Assembly (NCBI GenBank): GCA_033764095.1
Contig: JANRJF010000285.1
Coordinates: forward strand, 1 to 22,664
Direction of reading: 5' to 3'
Origin: JBDTMT01 sp033764095
GTDB lineage: Bacteria > Desulfobacterota > Binatia > HRBIN30 > CADEER01
Length of the DNA stretch: 22,664 nucleotides
This document shows, piece by piece, positions 14,944-22,232 of this stretch. Positions within the stretch are counted from its first letter, which is position 1; every line of letters begins with the position of its first letter. The translations under genes and the position numbers were made by a program. The notes beneath the pieces are model-generated. The model was given only the letters and a program-made list of their open reading frames with translations, was not told where the DNA came from and did no database searches.

Positions 14944-16491
14944 ATGTCCGAGCTGGGATTCTGGAATCTGGCGCAGGCCGACCCCGAGCACCTCGCGCTG
15001 GTCGAGCCGGACGGGCGCGAGTGGCGCGCCGGCGAGCTGCTCGCCGAGGCGAACAAGCTGGTGCACGGCCTGCGCGCGCTGGGGTTGAAGCAGGGCGACT
15101 GCATCGCCACCTGCCTGCCCAACGACGCGGCGATGATCGTCACCTATCTCGCCGCGGCGCAGGCTGGCTGGTACCTGACGCCGACCAATCATCACCTCAC
15201 CGCCGGCGAGATCGGCTACATCGTCGGCGATTGCGAGGCCAAGGCGTTCATCGGTCACGAGCGCTTCGCCGCGCTCTGCGCCGGTGCGGCGCAAGAGGCG
15301 GGCCTGCCGGAGAGCTGCTACGCGGTCGGCAGTGTGCCGGGGTTCCGTCCGTTCAGCGCGCTGACCGACGGCCAGCCGGCCACCATGCCGGCCGACCGCT
15401 CCGCCGGGCAGGTGATGAACTACACCTCCGGCACCACCGGTCGCCCGAAGGGCGTGCGCCGGCCGCTGACGCCGTTCGACCCAGACGCCGTCTTCTCGAT
15501 GTACGCCATGTTCCTCGGCATGTTCGGCATCCAGCCGGGCAGCGACAACGTGCACCTGTGCGGTTCGCCGCTGTACCACACCGCCGTGCTGGTGTTCGTC
15601 GGCTCGTCGCTGCACATGGGACACACCGTCGTGCTGATGGAGAAGTGGACGCCGGAGGCGTGCCTGGAGGCGATCCAGCGCTACCGCGTCACCACCAGCC
15701 ACATGGTGCCGACCCAGTTCCATCGCCTGCTGGCGCTGCCCGACGAGGTGAAGCGCCGCTACGACGTCTCGTCGCTGCGCCACATGGTGCACGCCGCGGC
15801 GCCGTGTCCGGTCGACGTCAAGCGCCGCATGATCGACTGGTGGGGCCCGACGATCTTCGAGTACTACGCCGCCAGCGAGGGCGGCGGCACGCTGGTCACG
15901 CCGCAGGAGTGGCTGGAGTATCCGGGCACCGTCGGGCGCGCCTGGCCGAGCTCGGAGATCCGCATCCTCGACGACGCCGGCGCGCAGCTGCCGGCCGGCA
16001 CCACCGGGACGGTGTACATGGCGCTCGGCGCGGCCGACTTCAAATATCACAAGGACGACGGCAAGACGGCGGCCAACCGTCGCGACGGCTTCTTCACCGT
16101 CGGCGACGTCGGCTACCTGAACGAGGCCGGCTACCTGTTCCTCTGCGATCGCAAGATCGACATGATCATCTCCGGCGGTGTGAACATCTACCCGAGCGAG
16201 GTCGAGGCGCAGCTGCTCACCCATCCGAAGATCGCCGACGTGGCGGTGTTCGGCATCCCGCACGAGGACTGGGGCGAAGAGGTGAAAGCGGTGGTCGAGC
16301 CGGCGCCCGGCGCCAGCGCCGGCCCGGCGCTGGCCGAAGAGATCCTCGCCTGGTGCGCGGCAAACATCGCCAAGTACAAGAGCCCGAAGACCATCGACTT
16401 CATCGACGTCATGCCGCGCGACCCCAACGGCAAGCTCTACAAGCGCAAGCTGCGCGACCCGTACTGGGTCGGCCGCGAGCGGGCGATCTGA
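14944..16491 (+). CDS. Acyl-CoA synthetase (AMP-forming, FadD-like)
   Basis: This 515-residue member of the ANL (acyl-CoA synthetase/NRPS adenylation/luciferase) superfamily activates a carboxylic acid to acyl-AMP and then acyl-CoA. Visible core motifs are the ATP loop NYTSGTTGRPKGVRR at 159-173, YYAASEGGG at 307-315, FTVGDVGYLNEAGYLFLCDR at about 384-403, the hinge and binding segment GGVNIYPSEVE at 411-421, and the catalytic-lysine region NGKLYKRKLR with Lys497. The overall look is that of mycobacterial-style FadD enzymes acting on fatty, sterol-derived or aromatic acids; the exact substrate cannot be read from sequence. ATG is two bases after GGGGGAG. An EthD-domain gene follows across a hairpin repeat. 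Confidence 0.93.
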   Translation: MSELGFWNLAQADPEHLALVEPDGREWRAGELLAEANKLVHGLRALGLKQGDCIATCLPNDAAMIVTYLAAAQAGWYLTPTNHHLTAGEIGYIVGDCEAKAFIGHERFAALCAGAAQEAGLPESCYAVGSVPGFRPFSALTDGQPATMPADRSAGQVMNYTSGTTGRPKGVRRPLTPFDPDAVFSMYAMFLGMFGIQPGSDNVHLCGSPLYHTAVLVFVGSSLHMGHTVVLMEKWTPEACLEAIQRYRVTTSHMVPTQFHRLLALPDEVKRRYDVSSLRHMVHAAAPCPVDVKRRMIDWWGPTIFEYYAASEGGGTLVTPQEWLEYPGTVGRAWPSSEIRILDDAGAQLPAGTTGTVYMALGAADFKYHKDDGKTAANRRDGFFTVGDVGYLNEAGYLFLCDRKIDMIISGGVNIYPSEVEAQLLTHPKIADVAVFGIPHEDWGEEVKAVVEPAPGASAGPALAEEILAWCAANIAKYKSPKTIDFIDVMPRDPNGKLYKRKLRDPYWVGRERAI

Positions 16492-16505
16492 CCAGCATCG
16501 ACGGC

Positions 16506-16581
16506 GTGACCGGTGACCGGTGGCCAGTGACCGGAAAGAGAAGCGGATTCTACCGGTCACTGGTCACTGGTCACCGGTCAC
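16506..16581. repeat. GTGACCG / CGGTCAC heptamer inverted repeat
   Basis: Four 7-bp units at 16506-16533 (GTGACCG twice, GTGGCCA, GTGACCG) face four inverted units at 16554-16581 (CGGTCAC, TGGTCAC twice, CGGTCAC). The arms pair at 26 of 28 positions, plus one further G-C pair, around an unrelated ~18-nt loop. The right arm ends seven bases before the EthD start codon, and no Shine-Dalgarno sequence is visible there. Confidence 0.95.
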
Positions 16582-16588
16582 GTAGTTC

Positions 16589-16957
16589 ATGTTGAAGCTG
16601 ATCTTCTGCCTGCACCGCCTCCCGTCGCTCTCGCGCGAGGAGTTCCAGCGCTACTGGTGGGAGACGCACGGGCCGCTGGTGCGCCGCCACGCGGCGGCGT
16701 TGGGCATCCGGCACTACGTGCAGTCGCACGCGCTCGGCGGCGATCTCGATGCGGCGCTGCTCGCCAGCCGCGGCGGGCCGCCAGGCTACGACGGGGTCGC
16801 CGAGCTGTGGTGGGATGACGCCGCCAGCTTTGCCGCCGCCAGTGCCAGCGAGGCCGGCCGCATCGCCAGCCGTGAGCTGCTCGAGGACGAGCGCCGCTTC
16901 ATCGACCACTCTCGCTCGCCGTTGTTCGTCGTCGAGGAGCGCGAACCGCTCGCGTGA
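16589..16957 (+). CDS. EthD-domain protein
   Basis: This is a small 122-residue cytoplasmic protein. It has the dimeric alpha/beta-barrel EthD pattern: an opening strand LKLIFCLHRLPSL, the helix SREEFQRYWWETHGPLV with the conserved HGPLV, a strand with HYVQSHAL, and GVAELWWDDAASFAAA. EthD proteins accompany ether- and aromatic-degradation genes, and other family members act as small monooxygenase- or dehydrochlorinase-like enzymes. The reaction here is unknown. Location right after an acyl-CoA ligase is consistent with a catabolic accessory role. The stop codon overlaps the next gene's ATG by one base (TGATG), so translational coupling is expected. There is no visible ribosome site because the upstream hairpin occupies that region. 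Confidence 0.85.
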   Translation: MLKLIFCLHRLPSLSREEFQRYWWETHGPLVRRHAAALGIRHYVQSHALGGDLDAALLASRGGPPGYDGVAELWWDDAASFAAASASEAGRIASRELLEDERRFIDHSRSPLFVVEEREPLA

Positions 16958-18504
16958 TGAGCCGCGCCGCTTGCGTCGCGGGGCTGGCGCTGCTGGCGCT
17001 CACCGCGCTGGCATACGGCGCGGGGCTGTCGAACCAGTTCGTCTGGGACGACCGCGACCACATCGTCGCCAATCCGCGGCTGCAGAGCGCCTGCGGCCTG
17101 CTCGAGCTCGTGAGCCGCGAGCAGGGGCGCTACTACCGGCCGTTGATCTTCGTCTCCTACGCCGCCGAGCGGCGCCTGTGGGGCCTGTCACCAAACCGGT
17201 TTCACCTCACCAACCTGCTGCTGCACCTCGCCAATGTCGCGCTGCTGATCGCCGTCGCGCGCCGCAGTGGGGGGAGCGACATCGCGGCGCTCACCGGCGC
17301 GGCGTTGTTCGCGCTGCACCCGATCCAGAGCGAGGCGGTCGCGTATATTTCGGGACGCACCGATCTGCTGGTGGTGTTCGGTGCCCTGCTCTCGTGTCTG
17401 GTCTGGCTGGGTGACGGACCGCCGCGGCGGCGCGGCGTGCTCGCCGCGCTCGCCGGCGGCGTCGCCATGCTCGGCAAGGAGAGCGGCTTCGCTATCGTGC
17501 CGCTGTGGCTGTGGCTGGCATGGCGCAGTGCCGCCTCGCGCGCGCCGCTGCTCGCTCCGGGGCTCTTGCTGGCAACCCTGCTCCTGGCGTGGCGCGCTGC
17601 CGTGTCGGGCGCGCTCGCGCCGGCGGATGGATTGGCGCTGCCCAGCCTGACGACCCTGTCCGGCGCCGGCTGGGCGATCGTCGAGTACCTGCATCTGCTG
17701 ATCTGGCCGGCGACGCTGCAGGTCGATCGCCTGCTGCCGCTGCCGTCCGGCGGCGCGGCGAACGCCGTCGGGTTGGTGGTGTTGGCGTCGGCGATCGCGC
17801 TGGCCGGGCACGGTGCGCGGCGTCGCGACGCGATCGGGATGTGGACCGCCTGGACGGCAAGCTTCTACCTGCCCGCCGCCAACCTCATCGCCATCTATCC
17901 GGCGCTCGCCGGACGCGCGCTGTTCATGCCCGAGCACAATCTCTATGCGCCGCTCGCTGGTCTGGGGCTGCTGGTCGGGCTGGCGCTGGCGCGAGCCACC
18001 GCGCGCTCCACCGCTCTGCGCTGGGCGGCGCTCGCCGCCATCCTTCCCATCCTGCTGGGGCTGGCGGCGCGCACCTCGCTGCGAGTGCAGGATTGGCGCA
18101 GCGAGCGCGAGCTGTTCGGCGCGGCGGTGACGGCGGGCGCGGGCTCACCGCGTGTCTGGTTCAACTATGGCGTCGCGCTGCTCGAGCAGGGCGCTTTTGC
18201 CGCCGCGGCCGATGCCTTCGCCGGCGCCATAGCGCGCGCGCCGAACGACGGTTGGGCTTGGGCGAATATGGCGTTGGCCCGCCAGCGCGCCGGCGATCTC
18301 GACGGCGCGGCGGCGGCGTACGCGCGCGCCGTGGAACTGCAGCCGGACGACGCCCAGCTGTTCGAGAACCTCGGCACGCTGGCGCTGCGGCGCGGCGATG
18401 CCGCCGCGGCACGCGCCGCGTTCACCCGCGCCCTGGCGCTCGACCCCGGCCTGTCGCGCTCGCGCCGGGCGCTCGAGGCGCTCGACGCCGTGGGCCGTCC
18501 GTAG
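16957..18504 (+). CDS. Membrane GT-C-like protein with C-terminal TPRs (TMTC-like)
   Basis: This is a 515-residue integral membrane protein with about ten hydrophobic segments. The start region contains NQFVWDDRDHIVANPRLQ, the acidic loop pattern found after the first membrane helix of GT-C glycosyltransferases and of bacterial relatives of eukaryotic TMTC proteins. Further family-like segments are YYRPLIFVSYAAERRLWGL, FHLTNLLLHLANVALL, ALHPIQSEAVAYISGRTDLL and YPALAGRALFMPEHNLYAPL. The C-terminus (about 395-510) holds three tetratricopeptide repeats of the WFNYGVALLEQGAFAAAADAF type. A role in protein glycosylation using a lipid-linked sugar is inferred from the fold and is not proven. ATG at 16957 overlaps the EthD stop; an in-frame GTG lies one codon earlier. 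Confidence 0.85.
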   Translation: MSRAACVAGLALLALTALAYGAGLSNQFVWDDRDHIVANPRLQSACGLLELVSREQGRYYRPLIFVSYAAERRLWGLSPNRFHLTNLLLHLANVALLIAVARRSGGSDIAALTGAALFALHPIQSEAVAYISGRTDLLVVFGALLSCLVWLGDGPPRRRGVLAALAGGVAMLGKESGFAIVPLWLWLAWRSAASRAPLLAPGLLLATLLLAWRAAVSGALAPADGLALPSLTTLSGAGWAIVEYLHLLIWPATLQVDRLLPLPSGGAANAVGLVVLASAIALAGHGARRRDAIGMWTAWTASFYLPAANLIAIYPALAGRALFMPEHNLYAPLAGLGLLVGLALARATARSTALRWAALAAILPILLGLAARTSLRVQDWRSERELFGAAVTAGAGSPRVWFNYGVALLEQGAFAAAADAFAGAIARAPNDGWAWANMALARQRAGDLDGAAAAYARAVELQPDDAQLFENLGTLALRRGDAAAARAAFTRALALDPGLSRSRRALEALDAVGRP

Positions 18505-18506
18505 CG

Positions 18507-18588
18507 TCGGACCGTCGTCCGGATGCAACTTCTGGTTGCCTTTGACCTGTCTGGCGTGTCTACGCATGGGAGAACAGACCAAGGGGGA
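18507..18588 (+). other. Possible structured leader of the SurE-like gene
   Basis: The 90-bp gap before the SurE-like start can fold into short hairpins: CGGAC/GTCCG (18508-18521), GCAAC/GTTGC (18525-18539), and GTCTG/CAGAC (18549-18579) enclosing GCGT/ACGC. AAGGGGGA at 18581-18588 is the probable ribosome site. The stems are only four to five bases, so they may be chance. Confidence 0.22.
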
Positions 18589-18594
18589 CTTCCG

Positions 18595-19506
18595 ATGATC
18601 CGGACTCGATTCGCGACCGCCGCGCTGGCGCTGGCTTTGCTGGCGCTGCTGGCGAACGGTGCCGCGGCGCAGACGATGCGCGTGCTGGTGACGAATGACG
18701 ACGGCTACAACGCCGCCGGCATCGACGCGTTGGTCAATGCGCTGATTGCCAACACCAATCTCCAGGTGACGGTCATCGCGCCGCAGAACAACTCGAGCGG
18801 CACCGGCGAGAACCGCACCACGACGACCATTGGCGTGTACGCCGGCACCACCGCCAGCGGCTACCCGTGCAAGATCGTGCAGGGCTTCCCCGGCGACACC
18901 ACGCTGTGGGGCGTCCTGCAGGAGATGCAGGCCACTCCGCCCGACCTGGTCGTCTCCGGCATCAACAACGGCCAGAACCTGAGCGCCGAGGTGATCCCGC
19001 TGTCCGGCACGGTCGGCGCGGCCACCTGGGCGGCGCGCCATGGCGTGCCGGCAATCGCGGTCAGCGCCGGGCTCGGCGCGACCCCGAACTACGCCGACGC
19101 GGCCAGCTACACCGCCAACCTGGTCGAGCTCATCCGCACCAAGCCGGGCTTCCGGAAGAAGATGTTCGAGAAGGATCCGCCCAACCGCGGCCTGGTGTTG
19201 AACGTCAACTTCCCCACCTGCAGTAGTGGCTCGGTGCGCGGCGTGGTGCTGGTGCCGGTGGGTCGTTCGACGACCTTCACCGGCTACACCCTGGTCGGCA
19301 GCAGCGGGGGCGTCGACACCTGGGCGCCGACCAGCGCGTTGATCAACCCGTTCGTGGTCAACTGCGCGTCGACCCTGGAGGATCCCACCTCGGACGTCGA
19401 AGCGTTCACCAACGGCTTTGCCACGGTCACGCCGCTCGACCCGGAGCGCAACGTCACCGGTCGCAAGCTGAAGCAGTTCAAGCTCGCCACCAAGCTCCCC
19501 TTCTGA
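18595..19506 (+). CDS. SurE-like 5'/3'-nucleotidase with signal peptide
   Basis: SurE enzymes are metal-dependent phosphatases that release phosphate from nucleoside monophosphates. The 303-residue product has the family motifs VTNDDGY (Asp35/Asp36 region), VIAPQNNSSGTG at about 59-71, PDLVVSGINNGQN at 116-128 and the SGTVGAA helix at 137-143. Unlike textbook cytoplasmic SurE, it starts with a Sec signal peptide (MIRTRFATAALALALLALLA, then NGAAAQ), so it should act in the periplasm or outside. It is also longer than the ~250-residue family norm, with extra C-terminal sequence. A longer frame begins at 18523, but ATG at 18595 gives the signal peptide directly and follows AAGGGGGA. A perfect 14-bp hairpin follows the stop codon. 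Confidence 0.9.
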   Translation: MIRTRFATAALALALLALLANGAAAQTMRVLVTNDDGYNAAGIDALVNALIANTNLQVTVIAPQNNSSGTGENRTTTTIGVYAGTTASGYPCKIVQGFPGDTTLWGVLQEMQATPPDLVVSGINNGQNLSAEVIPLSGTVGAATWAARHGVPAIAVSAGLGATPNYADAASYTANLVELIRTKPGFRKKMFEKDPPNRGLVLNVNFPTCSSGSVRGVVLVPVGRSTTFTGYTLVGSSGGVDTWAPTSALINPFVVNCASTLEDPTSDVEAFTNGFATVTPLDPERNVTGRKLKQFKLATKLPF

Positions 19507-19513
19507 GGCGTGC

Positions 19514-19548
19514 GCGCGGGCGGCGAAGCATCGTTTCGCCGCCCGCGC
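19514..19548 (+). terminator. 14-bp perfect hairpin after the SurE-like gene
   Basis: GCGCGGGCGGCGAA (19514-19527) and TTCGCCGCCCGCGC (19535-19548) are perfect reverse complements around a 7-nt loop, starting eight bases after the stop codon. There is no clear T-run. It is positioned as a terminator separating this gene from the next transcript. Confidence 0.6.
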
Positions 19549-19577
19549 CGCCATCCTGCCCGTCGCGATCGACGGGT

Positions 19578-19644
19578 ATTCCACTAGGGGAATTCCAGCG
19601 CGTGGCGCTGGGTAAGACGCAACTACCGCGGCTGTATTGCCGCG
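19578..19644 (+). other. Candidate structured RNA leader before the Cys-rich protein gene
   Basis: Between the upstream hairpin and GTG 19724 lie ATTCC/GGAAT (19578-19593), a perfect 7-bp stem CCAGCGC/GCGCTGG with a GTG loop (19595-19611), the string GGTAAGACGCAACTACC (19611-19627), and a 6-bp stem CGCGGC/GCCGCG (19627-19644). A hairpin followed by GACGCAA and another hairpin is loosely like a cyclic-di-GMP class I (GEMM) aptamer. However, the GGCAAA segment, GNRA loop and 3' GGTAGC-type segment are not recognisable, so no class is assigned. Confidence 0.25.
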
Positions 19645-19723
19645 AGCTACGCACGGTCTCACTCGCGCGGTGCCGGACTTCCACGGGGGAACGTCCGCCG
19701 ACACCGGTGATGGAGGGTGGGAC

Positions 19724-21670
19724 GTGCACGCAATCAGACGAGGGGTGAGCATCGCGATCGGCGCGATGGTCGTAGCGGGTTGGTGGAGCAGCGCCTCGGC
19801 GATCCTGTCGGAGTACTACTCGGCGACCGGCGAGCTGGCGCTGTCGGTCGACGCGGCCGGATCGAACAATGCCTCGCATGTCGTCGAGGTGGAGAAGCCG
19901 AACGGCATGGCGACGGTGCGCAAGGCGTACCTGCTCGCGACCACGACTCCTGGGACCGCCAGCCTGGCGGACGGCGCTGTCAGCCTGAACGGCAATCCGA
20001 TCACCTGGAACACCAGCATCCCCGGTCCGATCAGCAACCGGAACACGATCGCCGACGTGACTGCGATCGTGCAGCCGATCGTCGACGCGGCGGCGCCAGG
20101 TCGGACCGGCTTCACCCTGACCGAAACGAACACCAACGGCACCGACGGCGAAATCCTCGCCGTGGTGTTCGACGATCCGCAGCAGACCGAGATCAGCACG
20201 GTCATTCTGCTGTTCGGCGGCCAGGCGACCACTGGCGACAGCTTTGCCATCACGTTGGCCGAGCCGATCGACCCGCTGGCGGTCGGTGCGCGCCTCGATA
20301 TGGGTCTGGGCATCTCCTTCAGCCATCAGCCCGGCGGGCAGGTGAGCCGTGTCGATGTGAACGGGACGCGCCTGACCAACTCCGCCGGCGGCGAGGACGA
20401 CGGCCTGGTGGCCAACGGCGCGCTGATCACAGTCGGCGGTCTGGACGATACCAACGCGAATCCGCCCGATCCGCTGCTCAGCAACGCACCGGATGCGCGC
20501 TACGACGACGAGCTCTACAGCCTGCTGCCGCTGATCACGCCGTCCACCACCAGCCTCACGGTCGAGACCAGCAACCCCAGCGGGGATGACGGCATTCTGT
20601 TTGCCTACTTCCGCCTCTCCACCGCGGCGATCCTCGGCGAGGGCATCCTGCTGGCGCCGCCCAGTGCGTCCAACCCGGTCGGCACCACCCACACGGTCAC
20701 GGCGACGGTGGCGGACGACCACGGCGATCCGGTGGTCGGCCGCACGGTGACCTTCACGGTCGTCTCCGGCCCCAACGCCGGCGACGGCGGCAGCGCCGAC
20801 ACCGATGGCGACGGCAAGGCGAGCTTCACCTACACCGGTGACGGTGGCGCCGGCACCGACGTGATTCGCGCCTCGTTCGTCGACTCGCACGGCGACACGC
20901 AGGTCTCCAATGACGCCACCAAGGACTGGTTCTACGTCTGCGGCAACGGCCTGCGGGAGGGCAGCGAGGAGTGCGACGACGGCAACACCGCGGCGGGCGA
21001 CTGCTGCTCGCCGACCTGCCAGATCGATGCGGACGGCACCGCCTGTAGCGACGGTACGGCGTGCACCGAGGTCGACGCCTGCACCGACGGCGTCTGCGTC
21101 GGCAGCAGCCCGGTGAGTTGTGACGACGCCAACCCGTGTACGCAGGACACCTGCGAGACGCTGAGCGGCGCCTGCGTGCACGATGCGACGCCGCGCGGCG
21201 GCTGCCGCAGCGCGATCAAGAGCCTGCTGCTGGTGAAGAACAACGCCAGCGACGCGCAGGACAAGCTGGTGTGGAAGTGGGTGAAGGGGACGACGACGGC
21301 GCCGTCCGACCTCGGCACACCGCCGGCCGACACCGATTACACGCTCTGCATCTATGCCGGCACCACCAGTGCGCGGCTGGCGATTCCCGCCGGCAACGGC
21401 TGGAAGCCGCTCGGCACCAAGGGCTTCAAGTTCCAGGGCGCCTCGCCGTCCGGCGTACAGAAGGCGCTGCTGAAGAGCGGCGGCGCCGGCAAGTCGAAGG
21501 CGCTGGTGAAGGGGAAGGGAGCTGGGCTGCCCGACGGGCTGGCCGGCCCACTGCCGCTGCCGGTGATCGTGCAGTTGAGCAACGACGAGACCACCGCCTG
21601 CTTCGAGTCGACGTTCGCCAGCGGCGCGGTGAAGAAGAACACCGCCACGCAGTTCAAAGCCAAGAACTGA
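19724..21670 (+). CDS. Large secreted multidomain Cys-rich protein
   Basis: This is a 648-residue exported protein of unknown function. A signal peptide ends near ASA (residue 26). Residues about 27-300 form a beta-rich domain resembling DUF3344-type surface modules (VRKAYLLATTTPGT, WNTSIPGPISNRNTIADVT). Residues about 302-395 form a Big-1/invasin-type Ig-like domain (VTATVADDHGDPVVGRTVTF). A DUF4215-type Cys-rich repeat follows at 406-433 (CGNGLREGSEECDDGN, GDCCSPTC), then another Cys-rich stretch to 494. The last ~150 residues are a distinct C-terminal module (KLVWKWVKG, YTLCIYAG, GWKPLGTKGFKFQG, KGKGAGLP, CFESTF, ending KNTATQFKAKN). GTG at 19724 follows GGAGG with seven bases. It sits downstream of a candidate structured leader, and a 13-bp hairpin follows its stop. 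A surface or adhesive role is inferred only from the domains. Confidence 0.88.
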   Translation: MHAIRRGVSIAIGAMVVAGWWSSASAILSEYYSATGELALSVDAAGSNNASHVVEVEKPNGMATVRKAYLLATTTPGTASLADGAVSLNGNPITWNTSIPGPISNRNTIADVTAIVQPIVDAAAPGRTGFTLTETNTNGTDGEILAVVFDDPQQTEISTVILLFGGQATTGDSFAITLAEPIDPLAVGARLDMGLGISFSHQPGGQVSRVDVNGTRLTNSAGGEDDGLVANGALITVGGLDDTNANPPDPLLSNAPDARYDDELYSLLPLITPSTTSLTVETSNPSGDDGILFAYFRLSTAAILGEGILLAPPSASNPVGTTHTVTATVADDHGDPVVGRTVTFTVVSGPNAGDGGSADTDGDGKASFTYTGDGGAGTDVIRASFVDSHGDTQVSNDATKDWFYVCGNGLREGSEECDDGNTAAGDCCSPTCQIDADGTACSDGTACTEVDACTDGVCVGSSPVSCDDANPCTQDTCETLSGACVHDATPRGGCRSAIKSLLLVKNNASDAQDKLVWKWVKGTTTAPSDLGTPPADTDYTLCIYAGTTSARLAIPAGNGWKPLGTKGFKFQGASPSGVQKALLKSGGAGKSKALVKGKGAGLPDGLAGPLPLPVIVQLSNDETTACFESTFASGAVKKNTATQFKAKN

Positions 21671-21678
21671 GCGGACGC

Positions 21679-21708
21679 GCGGGACTCCCGGGACGCCGGG
21701 AGTCCCGC
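21679..21708. terminator. Bidirectional hairpin between convergent genes
   Basis: GCGGGACTCCCGG (21679-21691) and CCGGGAGTCCCGC (21696-21708) pair perfectly over 13 bp with a GACG loop. It lies in the 42-bp gap between the convergent Cys-rich and EVE genes. It can serve as a terminator on both strands, although T-runs are absent. Confidence 0.65.
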
Positions 21709-21712
21709 CGGC

Positions 21713-22117
21713 TCAGGCCTTGCCGCCGAGCTTGACGATGGCGTCGAACTCGGCCTTCTGCACCGGCTGCACCGACAGGCGGGACTGGCGCAGCAGCACC
21801 ATGTCTTTCAGTCCCTTCTGTGTCTTGATCTCGTCGAGATCCACCGGCCGGGCGAGCGCGAAGGCGGGCTCGACGTCCACCACCGTCCAGTCCGGCGCCT
21901 TGGGGTCGGCGTAGGGCGCCGAGGCGACGCGCGCCACGCCGCACACACTGCGCTCGTTGACCGAGTGGTAGAACAGCGCCAGGTCGCCGCGCTGCATGGC
22001 GCGCAGGTTGTTGCGCGCCTGGAAGTTGCGCACCCCGTCCCAGACGGTGCGCCGATCCTTCACCAGGTCCCCCCAGCTGTAGGTGCCGGGCTCCGATTTG
22101 ATCAGCCAATAGGCCAT
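21713..22117 (-). CDS. EVE-domain (THYN1-like) protein
   Basis: This 134-residue cytoplasmic protein consists of a single EVE domain, part of the PUA-like fold. Hallmarks are the N-terminal MAYWLIKSEPGTYSW, WDGVRNFQARNNLRAM, RGDLALFYHS and GVARVASAPYADP. EVE domains bind modified bases in DNA or RNA. Bacterial members are widespread and mostly uncharacterised; some are linked to restriction or antisense defence as fusions, but this one stands alone next to a methionine aminopeptidase. ATG at 22117 is preceded by GGGAGG with six-base spacing. The frame remains open upstream to 22450 only because of the high GC content, antisense to the aminopeptidase gene. Confidence 0.93.
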   Translation of the reverse strand: MAYWLIKSEPGTYSWGDLVKDRRTVWDGVRNFQARNNLRAMQRGDLALFYHSVNERSVCGVARVASAPYADPKAPDWTVVDVEPAFALARPVDLDEIKTQKGLKDMVLLRQSRLSVQPVQKAEFDAIVKLGGKA

Positions 22118-22232
22118 CGTCCGCCTCCCGCAGCCGCGCCACCTAGCCGAGCCCCGCCGCGCCGGCAATCGCCGCCGGCGTCTGCATCGGGGTTGGCCGT
22201 CATCGGATGGTGCGCTATCGTCGTCCGAATCG

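Noticed and set aside
16506..16581. REP/RAYT-type palindrome (GTAG follows the right arm)
   Set aside because: The tetranucleotide is on the wrong side, the arms are tandem heptamers rather than an imperfect palindrome, and no RAYT transposase is present.
18523..18594. Longer SurE start 24 codons upstream
   Set aside because: It would put a polar segment before the signal peptide and has no good ribosome site, whereas ATG 18595 follows AAGGGGGA.
19578..19644. Firm assignment as a cyclic-di-GMP class I riboswitch
   Set aside because: Only the GACGCAA string and hairpin order fit. The GGCAAA segment, the GNRA loop and the 3' conserved segment are not recognisable, so it is kept as an unassigned leader.
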